A stretch of 15,666 bases of DNA from Bacteroidales bacterium UBA1736 (lineage in GTDB: Bacteria; Bacteroidota; Bacteroidia; Bacteroidales; UBA932), in assembly GCA_002315825.1 (NCBI GenBank), contig DCIC01000144.1, positions 80,321-95,986 of the forward strand, written 5' to 3'. Of this stretch, positions 1 to 6,539 are shown one piece after another (the first letter of the stretch is position 1; each line of letters opens with the position of its first letter). Made by a program: the position numbers and the translations under genes. The notes under the pieces are model-generated. The model was given only the letters and a program-made list of their open reading frames with translations, made no database searches and was not told where the DNA came from.

Positions 1-1
1 A

Positions 2-826
2 ATGGCGGCCTATCTGGGAGTCAAAACCCCTGAGACAACGGATCTGAATCATTCTGTCAATCTTGCGAAGGCAAAGGCGGAGGGCTATGGCATTACAATC
101 ATTCCCGGAATTGAGATTACTCGTTCCGCTCAGGAGGTCGGCCATTTCAATGCTTTGTTTACTGTGGACAATAACAGGATTCCGGACCCCGACCCCTATG
201 TGGCTATCCAGAATGCCAAAGCACAGGATGCTGTCGTACAGAACAATCACCCTGGATGGGCCAGGACAGATGCCGAATTTACACAAACAACAAACAAGGC
301 GATAGCATCAGGAATGATAAGCGGTGTCGAGGTTATCAATGATGTAGAGCTGTACCAGCGTACAATTGATGATGCTGTCAAGAACAATCTTTACATCTGT
401 GCAGGTACTGATATCCACTCTACGACATATGATATCTATCTTCGGAATGGATGGTATCGCAATATGACAATAGTATTCGCAAAGGACAGCTCTCTGGAGT
501 CTATCAAGGAGGCTCTTCTTGCGAAGCGCACTTTGGCCTATGGCTTCGGTGATATCTGTGGCACAAGGGAGATGTTGGAGAAATTTTTCCTCGCATCCTT
601 TGACTATAAGACGATAAGTGTCGATAATAATGGCACCAGGCGTGTTATGTTGACAAACAAGACATCCTTCCAGTATATTGTGGACTATGAGGGCGCTTCT
701 GTGGATATGAAGTTTGAACCATTCTCTTCAAATATCCTCACAGTTAAGGCCGGATCCGATCTTGTGCTGACAGTTAAGAATATGTGGTGCGGTATTGAGA
801 AGCACCCCGCTGTCACTATCAAGTGA
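2..826 (+). CDS. PHP-domain metallo-phosphoesterase, C-terminal part (Sb-PDE-like)
   Basis: This is the end of a gene whose start lies left of the window; the first methionine codon here is probably internal. Visible PHP-superfamily metal-site signatures are GIE (residues 36-38), His48 in GHFNAL, NNHPGW (81-86) and GTDIHS (135-140, with the Asp-x-His pair typical of the last motif). The N-terminal HxH motif is missing, as expected for a truncated frame. After residue 200 comes a beta-rich tail of about 70 residues, probably a small beta-sandwich. PHP core plus such a tail fits the Sb-PDE-type phosphodiesterases annotated in Bacteroidetes, but the exact subfamily is from memory. Expected activity is metal-dependent hydrolysis of a phospho(di)ester; the substrate is unknown. 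The gene ends just before a strong hairpin and converges on the lipoprotein gene. Confidence is high for the PHP fold and lower for the subfamily. Confidence 0.8.
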   Translation: MAAYLGVKTPETTDLNHSVNLAKAKAEGYGITIIPGIEITRSAQEVGHFNALFTVDNNRIPDPDPYVAIQNAKAQDAVVQNNHPGWARTDAEFTQTTNKAIASGMISGVEVINDVELYQRTIDDAVKNNLYICAGTDIHSTTYDIYLRNGWYRNMTIVFAKDSSLESIKEALLAKRTLAYGFGDICGTREMLEKFFLASFDYKTISVDNNGTRRVMLTNKTSFQYIVDYEGASVDMKFEPFSSNILTVKAGSDLVLTVKNMWCGIEKHPAVTIK

Positions 827-850
827 TATTCCATTGTTTCCTATAATCAA

Positions 851-894
851 AATAAGAAGCCGACTGGAAAGCAATTTTCAGCCGGCTTCTTATT
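851..894. terminator. Bidirectional intrinsic terminator
   Basis: A 16-base stem runs from 851-866 to 879-894 with one A-C mismatch and a 12-base loop. The core is AAGAAGCCGACTG paired with CAGCCGGCTTCTT, flanked by A/T pairs that give a T-rich tail on either strand. It sits between two convergent genes (stops at 826 and 912), so it most likely terminates both. Confidence 0.85.
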
Positions 895-911
895 AATATA
901 TGTAGGAAAGA

Positions 912-2726
912 TTATTTCTCCTTTACACAACGGACTGCCTGTGCGGCTGCGCGATACTCTGTATCATCAGCAGGGTCAACTACTGAATATTTGCCGTGGA
1001 AATTGCTGCCTGTCTCAAGACTGAATTCGTATGCATAAGCACCGGAAGTTGAGCAGGTCCAATAGTATCCACCTGTTCCTACGCTTTCCATCTCACCCTT
1101 GTATGTGAAACCACCGTTGGCGGGATACCAGATGTTGCCTGTTCCGAGAGGATATTTGTTTGCACCAAAGTTGATACCCATATTGGTGTAGTCCCACTCA
1201 CTGCGTGAAGTCCACTGATATGTCTTGCCTGAAGCCTTTGCAAATACGCCGTTGTCATCTCCATTGGGAACTCTCCATCCGTAAGGACAGGGGTCATAGA
1301 GTCCCTTGGCCTTGTTTGAGGTCTGCCAACGTGTGTTGTCAACGGAGTAGCGTCCTGCATCATACCAATCTCCTGAAGTAGCAGTCTTGTTTCCCTTGAT
1401 GAAGGTTGTAGGATTTTCTACTGCGTAGGCGAAATTGTCCTTGTAACTTACTGCATCAGGCCATTTCTCAAGTGTAGAAGCTGCCTGCTTGTTGCTGGAA
1501 ATGGATTCTGCTCCGAGGAACGGATCCTTTCTTCCCCACTGATAGAGAAGACCTAGGGCATTGACATCACCGGGAGTGGTCGATGTTGCACCGAGGCTTC
1601 TGTCCATCATTGTACCTGCATTGTTGTTGTAAACCTGCTCTGCGGGCTTGTCGGTACACCATATGTGCCAAGACCAAAGAATCTTTCCGTTGGCATCGCA
1701 TGCTGCGATAAGGGCATTTCCCTTTGTGAAAACGTCATTGGTGCTGAATGTGATGCGGTTGTCATCTGCAGAGTATGATACATTTGCCTTGATAATGTCA
1801 CCGGCCTTAGGAGCAACGTTTGTACCGAAGGACTCCCAAAGGACCTTGACGCTCTTTACTTCACCCAAAGACTCTGTGGTATTACCCTTGACTGCCTTGA
1901 ATTTGTATGTGCCGGCTTCGCTTACGATGTAGCAGTTGGCTGTTCCATATGTGCTGAGATCCTCATTTTTGAAGTTGAAAGCATAGATAGTGTTGGGGGC
2001 AATAATAACTTTGGCTGTCTGGTCTGTAGTCATTGTCTGAACATTGTTCTTTGTGTCAATGACGGTAACCATAAGATTCTTGCCCTTGTAGTTTCCGGCG
2101 GGAACAGCGATGTAGAAATCTGTCCCGGCTACACCTGCACCGCAATCAACGGTAACGACCTTGTCTGCGTCAACGATATCTTTCACCTTGGTCATTACCG
2201 CAGTATGGAGGTCGGGGATGATAAATGCTCCATTCATTACGCAGTCAGAAGATACTTTGATGCTCTTTACTGTAACATCGCTGCTGACAGATACCTTCAA
2301 AACACCAAAAATGTTCTTGAAAGACAAGGTTTTTGACAATCCCATCGCTGCCATAGGAATGTTGTCGAACTTGCCTGTGTATTTAATAGTTGCGGGGATA
2401 GCCCATTTCCCTTCGTTATGGTAGGAAGCGGGATAGATTGCAGCATAGGGAGAATGAGGCTTTTTGCCTGAAACAAGAGTGAAAACAGCTTTTGTGGGGT
2501 CTGCCTTTGGCGTGGCTGTGAATTCAACGCCGTTGATGGCGACTTTGTCTCCGGCTTCCCAGTTTACCTTTCTGTCGGTTGTAATGACTGTCTTTGTGGA
2601 AGCATCTTCAATGTCTCCGTAAAAAGTCATTTCGTCAGAATTGCTTTCGATGATAGTGTCTTTGTTGCAGGAAACGCTTGCGATGACTGCAGCAACCAAT
2701 GCGATTGATGTGAAAATCTTTCTCAT
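912..2726 (-). CDS. Surface lipoprotein, fimbrillin-like N-terminus plus FISUMP-type C-terminus
   Basis: The 604-residue protein starts with a lipoprotein signal peptide ending in SVSC (Cys20), so the mature protein should be anchored in the outer membrane and probably exposed. The frame stays open 15 codons further upstream, but the ATG at 2726 is preferred: GGAGG lies 7 bases before it and the signal peptide begins there. Residues 30-260 resemble fimbrillin-like Bacteroidales surface domains (NWEAGDKVAING, YAAIYPAS, FYIAVPAGNY). From about 260 the FISUMP-type (Fibrobacter succinogenes major paralogous) pattern appears: ANCYIV (264-269), LWSWHIW (350-356), MDRSLGA (374-380), GLLYQWGRKDPF (392-403), DPCPYGWRVP (478-487) and a closing AVRCVKEK. 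The function of such proteins is unknown; adhesion or glycan contact is usually guessed. It follows the small peptide gene by 13 bases and is very likely co-transcribed with it. Confidence 0.85.
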   Translation of the reverse strand: MRKIFTSIALVAAVIASVSCNKDTIIESNSDEMTFYGDIEDASTKTVITTDRKVNWEAGDKVAINGVEFTATPKADPTKAVFTLVSGKKPHSPYAAIYPASYHNEGKWAIPATIKYTGKFDNIPMAAMGLSKTLSFKNIFGVLKVSVSSDVTVKSIKVSSDCVMNGAFIIPDLHTAVMTKVKDIVDADKVVTVDCGAGVAGTDFYIAVPAGNYKGKNLMVTVIDTKNNVQTMTTDQTAKVIIAPNTIYAFNFKNEDLSTYGTANCYIVSEAGTYKFKAVKGNTTESLGEVKSVKVLWESFGTNVAPKAGDIIKANVSYSADDNRITFSTNDVFTKGNALIAACDANGKILWSWHIWCTDKPAEQVYNNNAGTMMDRSLGATSTTPGDVNALGLLYQWGRKDPFLGAESISSNKQAASTLEKWPDAVSYKDNFAYAVENPTTFIKGNKTATSGDWYDAGRYSVDNTRWQTSNKAKGLYDPCPYGWRVPNGDDNGVFAKASGKTYQWTSRSEWDYTNMGINFGANKYPLGTGNIWYPANGGFTYKGEMESVGTGGYYWTCSTSGAYAYEFSLETGSNFHGKYSVVDPADDTEYRAAAQAVRCVKEK

Positions 2727-2739
2727 ACTAAATCCTCCA

Positions 2740-2871
2740 TTAATTGAACCAATCATCCGTGCCACCTTCATTGTACTGACCAGTAGTACCGGACTGGCAG
2801 ATAATGTCCTGTACCTCGGTTTCTATGATCTCCACCTCGGGGGATACATAGTTTGATACCTCTTTCTTCAT
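2740..2871 (-). CDS. Small acidic 43-residue peptide upstream of the lipoprotein
   Basis: The 43-residue peptide begins MKKEVSNYVSPEVEIIETEV, has a single cysteine (IICQSG, Cys25), and ends in an acidic, glycine-rich tail with aromatic residues (GGTDDWFN). It has no transmembrane segment and no clear signal peptide. The pattern basic start, Y-x-x-PE-x-E-x-IE, one Cys, Gly/Asp/Trp-rich tail recurs in short Bacteroidales proteins encoded beside fimbrillin- or FISUMP-type genes, as I recall; their role is not known. The stop lies 13 bases before the lipoprotein ATG, with that gene's ribosome binding site in the gap. An in-frame ATG at 2916 would give 58 residues, but it lies only 7 bases after the TAnnTTTG box. 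The ATG at 2871 leaves an A/T-rich leader of about 45 bases, which is more usual here. Confidence 0.65.
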   Translation of the reverse strand: MKKEVSNYVSPEVEIIETEVQDIICQSGTTGQYNEGGTDDWFN

Positions 2872-2923
2872 AGTAAGAAATGTTAAAAATTTATGTTTTG
2901 TGAAACTTTTTTCCATGAGCTTA

Positions 2924-2954
2924 CAAAGATAGACATAATTCTTCGTTTTGGAAA
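2924..2954 (-). promoter_or_regulatory. Bacteroidetes-type promoter for the peptide-lipoprotein unit
   Basis: On the minus strand a perfect -7 box TATCTTTG (TAnnTTTG) lies at 2931-2924. A TTTC that approximates the -33 TTTG lies at 2954-2951, 19 bases upstream. Transcription should start near 2917-2919, about 45 bases before the ATG at 2871. It points away from the cstA promoter, with about 25 bases between the two -33 elements. Confidence 0.7.
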
Positions 2955-2979
2955 TCAAAGCTGAAATTATGTGATATTT

Positions 2980-3011
2980 TTTGCGAGTTTTTCGACAAAG
3001 CATTAATTTTG
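2980..3011 (+). promoter_or_regulatory. Bacteroidetes-type promoter for cstA
   Basis: TTTG at 2980-2983, a 20-base spacer, then TAATTTTG at 3004-3011 match the Bacteroidetes consensus at both boxes. The ATG of cstA is at 3017, only 5 bases after the last G of the -7 box. Transcription usually starts 5-7 bases past that G, so the mRNA is predicted to have no leader or almost none. Confidence 0.8.
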
Positions 3012-3016
3012 CACTT

Positions 3017-4534
3017 ATGTATTCATTTATAATATCGGGCGTACTCCTTATTCTTGGGTATTTCCTATATGGGGCCTTTGTTGAGAAGGTGTTTGTAATA
3101 AACCCTTCTGCCGAGCCACCTGCACTGAAATACAAGGACGGAGTCGATTTCGTTCCAATGAAATTGTGGAGGATATTTCTGGTTCAGTTTCTCAACATAG
3201 CTGGACTGGGACCGATATTCGGAGCGATATTGGGCATCTTTTATGGACCCTCCGCATATTTGTGGATAGTGTTCGGAAGCATTTTCGGAGGGGCCGTCCA
3301 CGACTACCTGTCCGGAATGATGTCGATGAGACTGAAGGGAACATCCCTCCCTGAGGTGCTAGGGGAGGAACTTGGAAATGGAACAAAGTTCATTATCCGT
3401 TTCATCCTTTTCTTTATGATTGTTTTGCTGATATTGCTCACAACTTCTTTTCTGGAGGGAGTGGCAGTCCTGCTTCAAGATATAATTCCTTTGCCATTGG
3501 TGGAGATATCCGGTGTGCGGAGACCACTGATATGGGTTATACTGATATTTGCATATTTTGCCATTGCAACGGTTCTGCCCATCGACAAACTGATAGGAAA
3601 ACTGTATCCCTTTTTGGGAATTGTCCTTCTGTTTATGGGGATAAGCGTATGCATTGTGATGTTGTCTTCCCATTCTGCTTCAATTCCTGAAGTGTTTGAC
3701 GGCCTTCAGAACCGTAACACCAATGGATTGCCTTTATTCCCGATGATGTTCCTATCCATCAGTTGTGGAGCTATTTCCGGCTTTCACGGAACTCAGTCTC
3801 CGTTGATGTCAAGGTGTATGGTAAGTGAGAGGCAGGGACGTTTTGTCTTCTATGGCGCGATGATTTTCGAGGGGTTCCTCGCTCTAATCTGGGCTGCCGC
3901 CGCAGGCAGCTTTTTCGCCGATCCGGAGAATGGCGTCTATGGAATAACGGGGCTCCAGCAGTTTGCCGCCCAGCATCCCGGGGAAAATATCGCTGCGCTG
4001 GTTGTCAACAAGGTCTGCAGTACGTGGCTTGGTGCATTCGGCGGTTTTCTTGCTGTGCTGGGTGTTATCGTGGCTCCTATCACTACAGGAGACACAGCTC
4101 TTCGCAGCATCAGGCTGATGATTGCGGATGGATTTTCTTTTGATCAGAAGAAAGTGAGAAACAGATTGATTCTGACCGCTCCGTTGCTTGTAATCATTAC
4201 AGCCTTGCTGTTCGTGAATTTTGACCCGGTGTGGAGATATTTTTCCTGGGTCAATCAGGCAATATCAGCAATAACGCTCTGGGGAGGATCTGTTTATTTG
4301 TATCGTCAGGAGCACAGGAAAATCAATCCCACAAAATATAGGTACGGCTATTTGATAACGATGATCCCTGCCGTGTTTATGACCGTCATCATGTGGAGCT
4401 ATATTCTTCTTGCTCCGGAAGGATTCCGCTTTATTGAGTTTGGTCTTTCCAGTCTGGCTTATATCATTTCGGGAGTTGTCGCTTTAGTATTAGTCTGGCT
4501 TTTCTATTACAAGGTCAAGGAGTTTTCAAAGTGA
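3017..4534 (+). CDS. cstA: CstA-family transporter (carbon starvation / peptide or pyruvate uptake)
   Basis: The 505-residue polytopic membrane protein carries CstA landmarks in order: LGYFLYGAFVEKVF near the start, DGVDFVPM (41-48), LNIAGLGPIFGA (59-70), FGGAVHDYLSGMMSMR (90-105), SGFHGTQSPLMSRC (254-267) and TTGDTALRSIR (356-366). CstA proteins import peptides and, in Escherichia coli, pyruvate; which one moves here cannot be read from the sequence. It is shorter than the 701-residue E. coli CstA but in the range of the short form found in many anaerobes. The frame is open 12 codons further upstream, but those codons overlap the promoter, and MYSFIISGVLLILGY matches the normal family N-terminus, so 3017 is the start. 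It is first in a long plus-strand run. No terminator is visible in the 76 bases before the next gene, so read-through is possible. Confidence 0.93.
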   Translation: MYSFIISGVLLILGYFLYGAFVEKVFVINPSAEPPALKYKDGVDFVPMKLWRIFLVQFLNIAGLGPIFGAILGIFYGPSAYLWIVFGSIFGGAVHDYLSGMMSMRLKGTSLPEVLGEELGNGTKFIIRFILFFMIVLLILLTTSFLEGVAVLLQDIIPLPLVEISGVRRPLIWVILIFAYFAIATVLPIDKLIGKLYPFLGIVLLFMGISVCIVMLSSHSASIPEVFDGLQNRNTNGLPLFPMMFLSISCGAISGFHGTQSPLMSRCMVSERQGRFVFYGAMIFEGFLALIWAAAAGSFFADPENGVYGITGLQQFAAQHPGENIAALVVNKVCSTWLGAFGGFLAVLGVIVAPITTGDTALRSIRLMIADGFSFDQKKVRNRLILTAPLLVIITALLFVNFDPVWRYFSWVNQAISAITLWGGSVYLYRQEHRKINPTKYRYGYLITMIPAVFMTVIMWSYILLAPEGFRFIEFGLSSLAYIISGVVALVLVWLFYYKVKEFSK

Positions 4535-4539
4535 AACAA

Positions 4540-4547
4540 TATCTTTG
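4540..4547 (+). promoter_or_regulatory. Possible -7 box upstream of the VTC-type operon
   Basis: TATCTTTG, a perfect TAnnTTTG, begins 6 bases after the cstA stop. No convincing TTTG is found 18-21 bases upstream, so only half the promoter is visible. If active, it would give the following genes their own transcript with a leader of roughly 55-60 bases, independent of cstA. Confidence 0.35.
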
Positions 4548-4610
4548 GCACACTTTCTGAAGATATTTATTCCCCAGAGGGAGGTAGCCTTTTGAAATGT
4601 TCTTTTGCAG

Positions 4611-5033
4611 ATGAGACAGATATTTGTCGTATTGTCCGTATTGGCGCTTTCGTGTCTTGAACTTGCCGCCCAGACTCAAGGTGGTTACAAAACTCTGGAC
4701 AAGAGGGATCTTGTTACCAAAGAGTGGAACACTGATGTTGCCACAAATGTGAAGTTTCTCGATCACGAGACTGTCTATAATTCCGAAGGGAGAAAGATTC
4801 AGGAGACAGAGTATTCCAAATTGGGAAAGTTGTGGACAAAGAAGTATGAGTATTCCCCAGACGGTAGTCTGTTGAGGGAACTGACTTATAATGACAGGGG
4901 AAAGTTGGACAATATTCAGAAATTCGAATACAACGAGTTCGGAAAGAAGAAGGCTGTCTATACATACGATGCGCGTGGCAAGTTGGTAAAGATCAAAGTC
5001 ATTGAATACAACCTCAGGGAGCATGTTGAGTGA
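4611..5033 (+). CDS. Small secreted protein with Tyr-Asp/Gly-Lys repeats
   Basis: The 140-residue protein has an N-terminal signal peptide (MRQIFVVLSVLALSCLELAA) with likely cleavage before QTQ, so it should be periplasmic or exported. A Cys15 within the hydrophobic part is not in a good lipobox. Residues 55-133 form about six degenerate units of 11-13 residues with the theme Y-(N/S/D)-x-x-G-K-L, for example VYNSEGRK, EYSPDGSL, TYNDRGKL, EYNEFGKK and TYDARGKL. Such repeats build beta-hairpin stacks, as in YD-repeat and YwqK-type proteins. I do not recognise a family. The ATG at 4611 is chosen; a TTG two codons earlier also keeps the frame open. Its 3' end overlaps the VTC-type gene by 11 bases, which suggests translational coupling and a role in the same process, possibly as a periplasmic partner of the polymer machinery (inference). 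Confidence 0.75.
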   Translation: MRQIFVVLSVLALSCLELAAQTQGGYKTLDKRDLVTKEWNTDVATNVKFLDHETVYNSEGRKIQETEYSKLGKLWTKKYEYSPDGSLLRELTYNDRGKLDNIQKFEYNEFGKKKAVYTYDARGKLVKIKVIEYNLREHVE

Positions 5034-5796
5034 ATTCGCAATTCTGGACGAACTCCGTCCAATCGGGCTTGATGAGATGGATTCCATAAGTCTGATGAAT
5101 CGGGTTGACTCCAAGTATCTGGCTCTCAACCGGTCATTGATGGTCATATTGGAGCAGGTCCGCTCAAAGGGGTATTCGGTTCTTCGGATTAATGGAAGCA
5201 GAATACAGAAATACCGGACTATGTATTATGACACGCCTTCTTTGCAGATGTATCTGGATCATCATAACGGGAGACTTGTCCGTCAGAAATTAAGGACCCG
5301 GCAGTATGTTTTGACAGGGGAGACATTCGTGGAACTCAAATCCAAGAACAATCGCGCAAGGACCAAAAAGAAAAGGATACCGATATCCCCTTTCCTGTAT
5401 CAGTCAAATGCATTGACGGATCCGGAGATTCTCACTTGGTTGAGTGATAAATTGTCTTACCATTCGGATTGTATGTCGCCCTCCGTGGAGACTGTTTTTT
5501 CAAGAATAACTATTGTCAATCCCAGACGGACGGAAAGAACGACAATAGACTTTGGTTTGCATTTCAATAACCTCAGGACTGGTGTGTCGGCCGATTTTGG
5601 GGATTTGGCCATTATTGAAGTCAAACAGGACGGGAATCATCCCAGTGAAATAAGGGATATCCTTATGGAATGCAGGATAAAACCGGTTAGGGTCAGCAAG
5701 TATTGCATCGGGGTGGCAATGACCGATGATTCCGTGCGTAAGGGGCGGTTTAAGCAGAAATTAATGTTGATTGATAAACTTAATACACAGATATGA
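5023..5796 (+). CDS. VTC-domain polyphosphate polymerase-like protein
   Basis: The 257-residue protein is a stand-alone VTC domain, the CYTH-like tunnel fold that in yeast Vtc4 makes polyphosphate from ATP. Expected motifs are present: RVDSKY (27-32, Lys31; the usual Glu two before the Lys is Asp), YYDTP (68-72), the basic strand RLVRQKLRTR (84-93, with Arg87, Lys89, Arg91 and Arg93), FVELKSK (102-108), KKKRIP (115-120), RTTIDFGLHF (172-181), AIIEVKQDG (196-204, Glu199 and Lys201) and SKYCIG (225-230). It lacks the SPX domain and membrane helices of the yeast subunits. The ATG at 5023 lies within the end of the previous gene, with AGGGAG just before it. The stop shares ATGA with the DUF4956 gene. 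Predicted role: nucleotide-dependent polymerisation of phosphate at the inner face of the membrane. A related CYTH activity cannot be excluded. Confidence 0.88.
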   Translation: MLSEFAILDELRPIGLDEMDSISLMNRVDSKYLALNRSLMVILEQVRSKGYSVLRINGSRIQKYRTMYYDTPSLQMYLDHHNGRLVRQKLRTRQYVLTGETFVELKSKNNRARTKKKRIPISPFLYQSNALTDPEILTWLSDKLSYHSDCMSPSVETVFSRITIVNPRRTERTTIDFGLHFNNLRTGVSADFGDLAIIEVKQDGNHPSEIRDILMECRIKPVRVSKYCIGVAMTDDSVRKGRFKQKLMLIDKLNTQI

Positions 5797-6539
5797 TTGA
5801 TTATCCAAATCTTGCGGAAGGTGAACTGATAGATATCCAGTCTATTGGCGATTGTTTGATGACATCCTCCCAGAGCTTGGCAGAACTTGCCGTCAGATTC
5901 GTTTTGAATTTGGTCACTTGCTTTATTATCACGCGGCTTCTTTATTTTCCCAAAAGCCGCCGTACTGACTATTATTTCACATTCATGGCCTTTTCTTCCG
6001 CAATGCTTCTTCTCCTCCACAAGATGGGCAATGTGGAAATCGGTGTAGGGCTGACATTGGGTTTGTTTGCAATATTTGGCATTATCCGATATCGTACCGA
6101 AACTGTCCCTATCCGTGAGATGACCTATCTGTTTATTATCATTGCCGTGGCTGCCATCAATGGTTTGTCAACGGTGTATAAGGTAATGACGGTGCAGACC
6201 GGGGAACTTTGTTATCAGTTTTCCTGGATGGATGTCGGGATATGTGCTCTGACAAATGCTCTGATAATTGTACTTTTGTTCCTCTTGGAACATTCCTGGT
6301 CATTGCCAAGGACAGCAACTAAGCTGATCCAGTATGACAAGATCAAACTGATCGTTCCTGAAAAGCGCGCTGAATTGATAGAAGACTTGAAACAGAGAAC
6401 CGGACTGAATGTCAAGAATGTTGAGGTCGGGCAAATCGATTTTCTCAAGGACTCCGCTTTTGTAAAGATTATTTATCAACCCGAAGGAGGGGAGACTTCT
6501 TCCATCCAAAATATCAAAAAGCTCAATGATGAGAATTAG
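5793..6539 (+). CDS. DUF4956 integral membrane protein
   Basis: The 248-residue inner-membrane protein has about five hydrophobic segments (near 28-50, 60-76, 82-102, 110-131 and 148-170) and a soluble C-terminal domain (about 175-248) with alternating strands and helices (YDKIKLIVPEKR, TGLNVKNVEVGQID, AFVKIIYQP). The loop FGIIRYRTETVPIREMTYLF (93-112) is the signature of DUF4956, a family repeatedly found beside VTC-domain genes in bacteria. It overlaps the VTC-type gene by ATGA (4 bases), the tightest coupling possible. No biochemical function is established as far as I know. Because the VTC-like enzyme has no membrane helices, this protein is the obvious candidate for its anchor and for a conduit for the product, as the transmembrane part of the yeast complex is (inference). 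Confidence 0.88.
   Translation: MIDYPNLAEGELIDIQSIGDCLMTSSQSLAELAVRFVLNLVTCFIITRLLYFPKSRRTDYYFTFMAFSSAMLLLLHKMGNVEIGVGLTLGLFAIFGIIRYRTETVPIREMTYLFIIIAVAAINGLSTVYKVMTVQTGELCYQFSWMDVGICALTNALIIVLLFLLEHSWSLPRTATKLIQYDKIKLIVPEKRAELIEDLKQRTGLNVKNVEVGQIDFLKDSAFVKIIYQPEGGETSSIQNIKKLNDEN

Noticed and set aside
2970..2986. TGTGA half-site that resembles a CRP operator
   Set aside because: The second half reads TTGCGA rather than TCACA, so there is no dyad, and the bases overlap the cstA -33 box and spacer.
4515..5147. Open frame of 210 codons on the minus strand across the cstA / VTC-type junction
   Set aside because: It spans three well-supported plus-strand genes and their junctions, and no promoter or family motif supports it.
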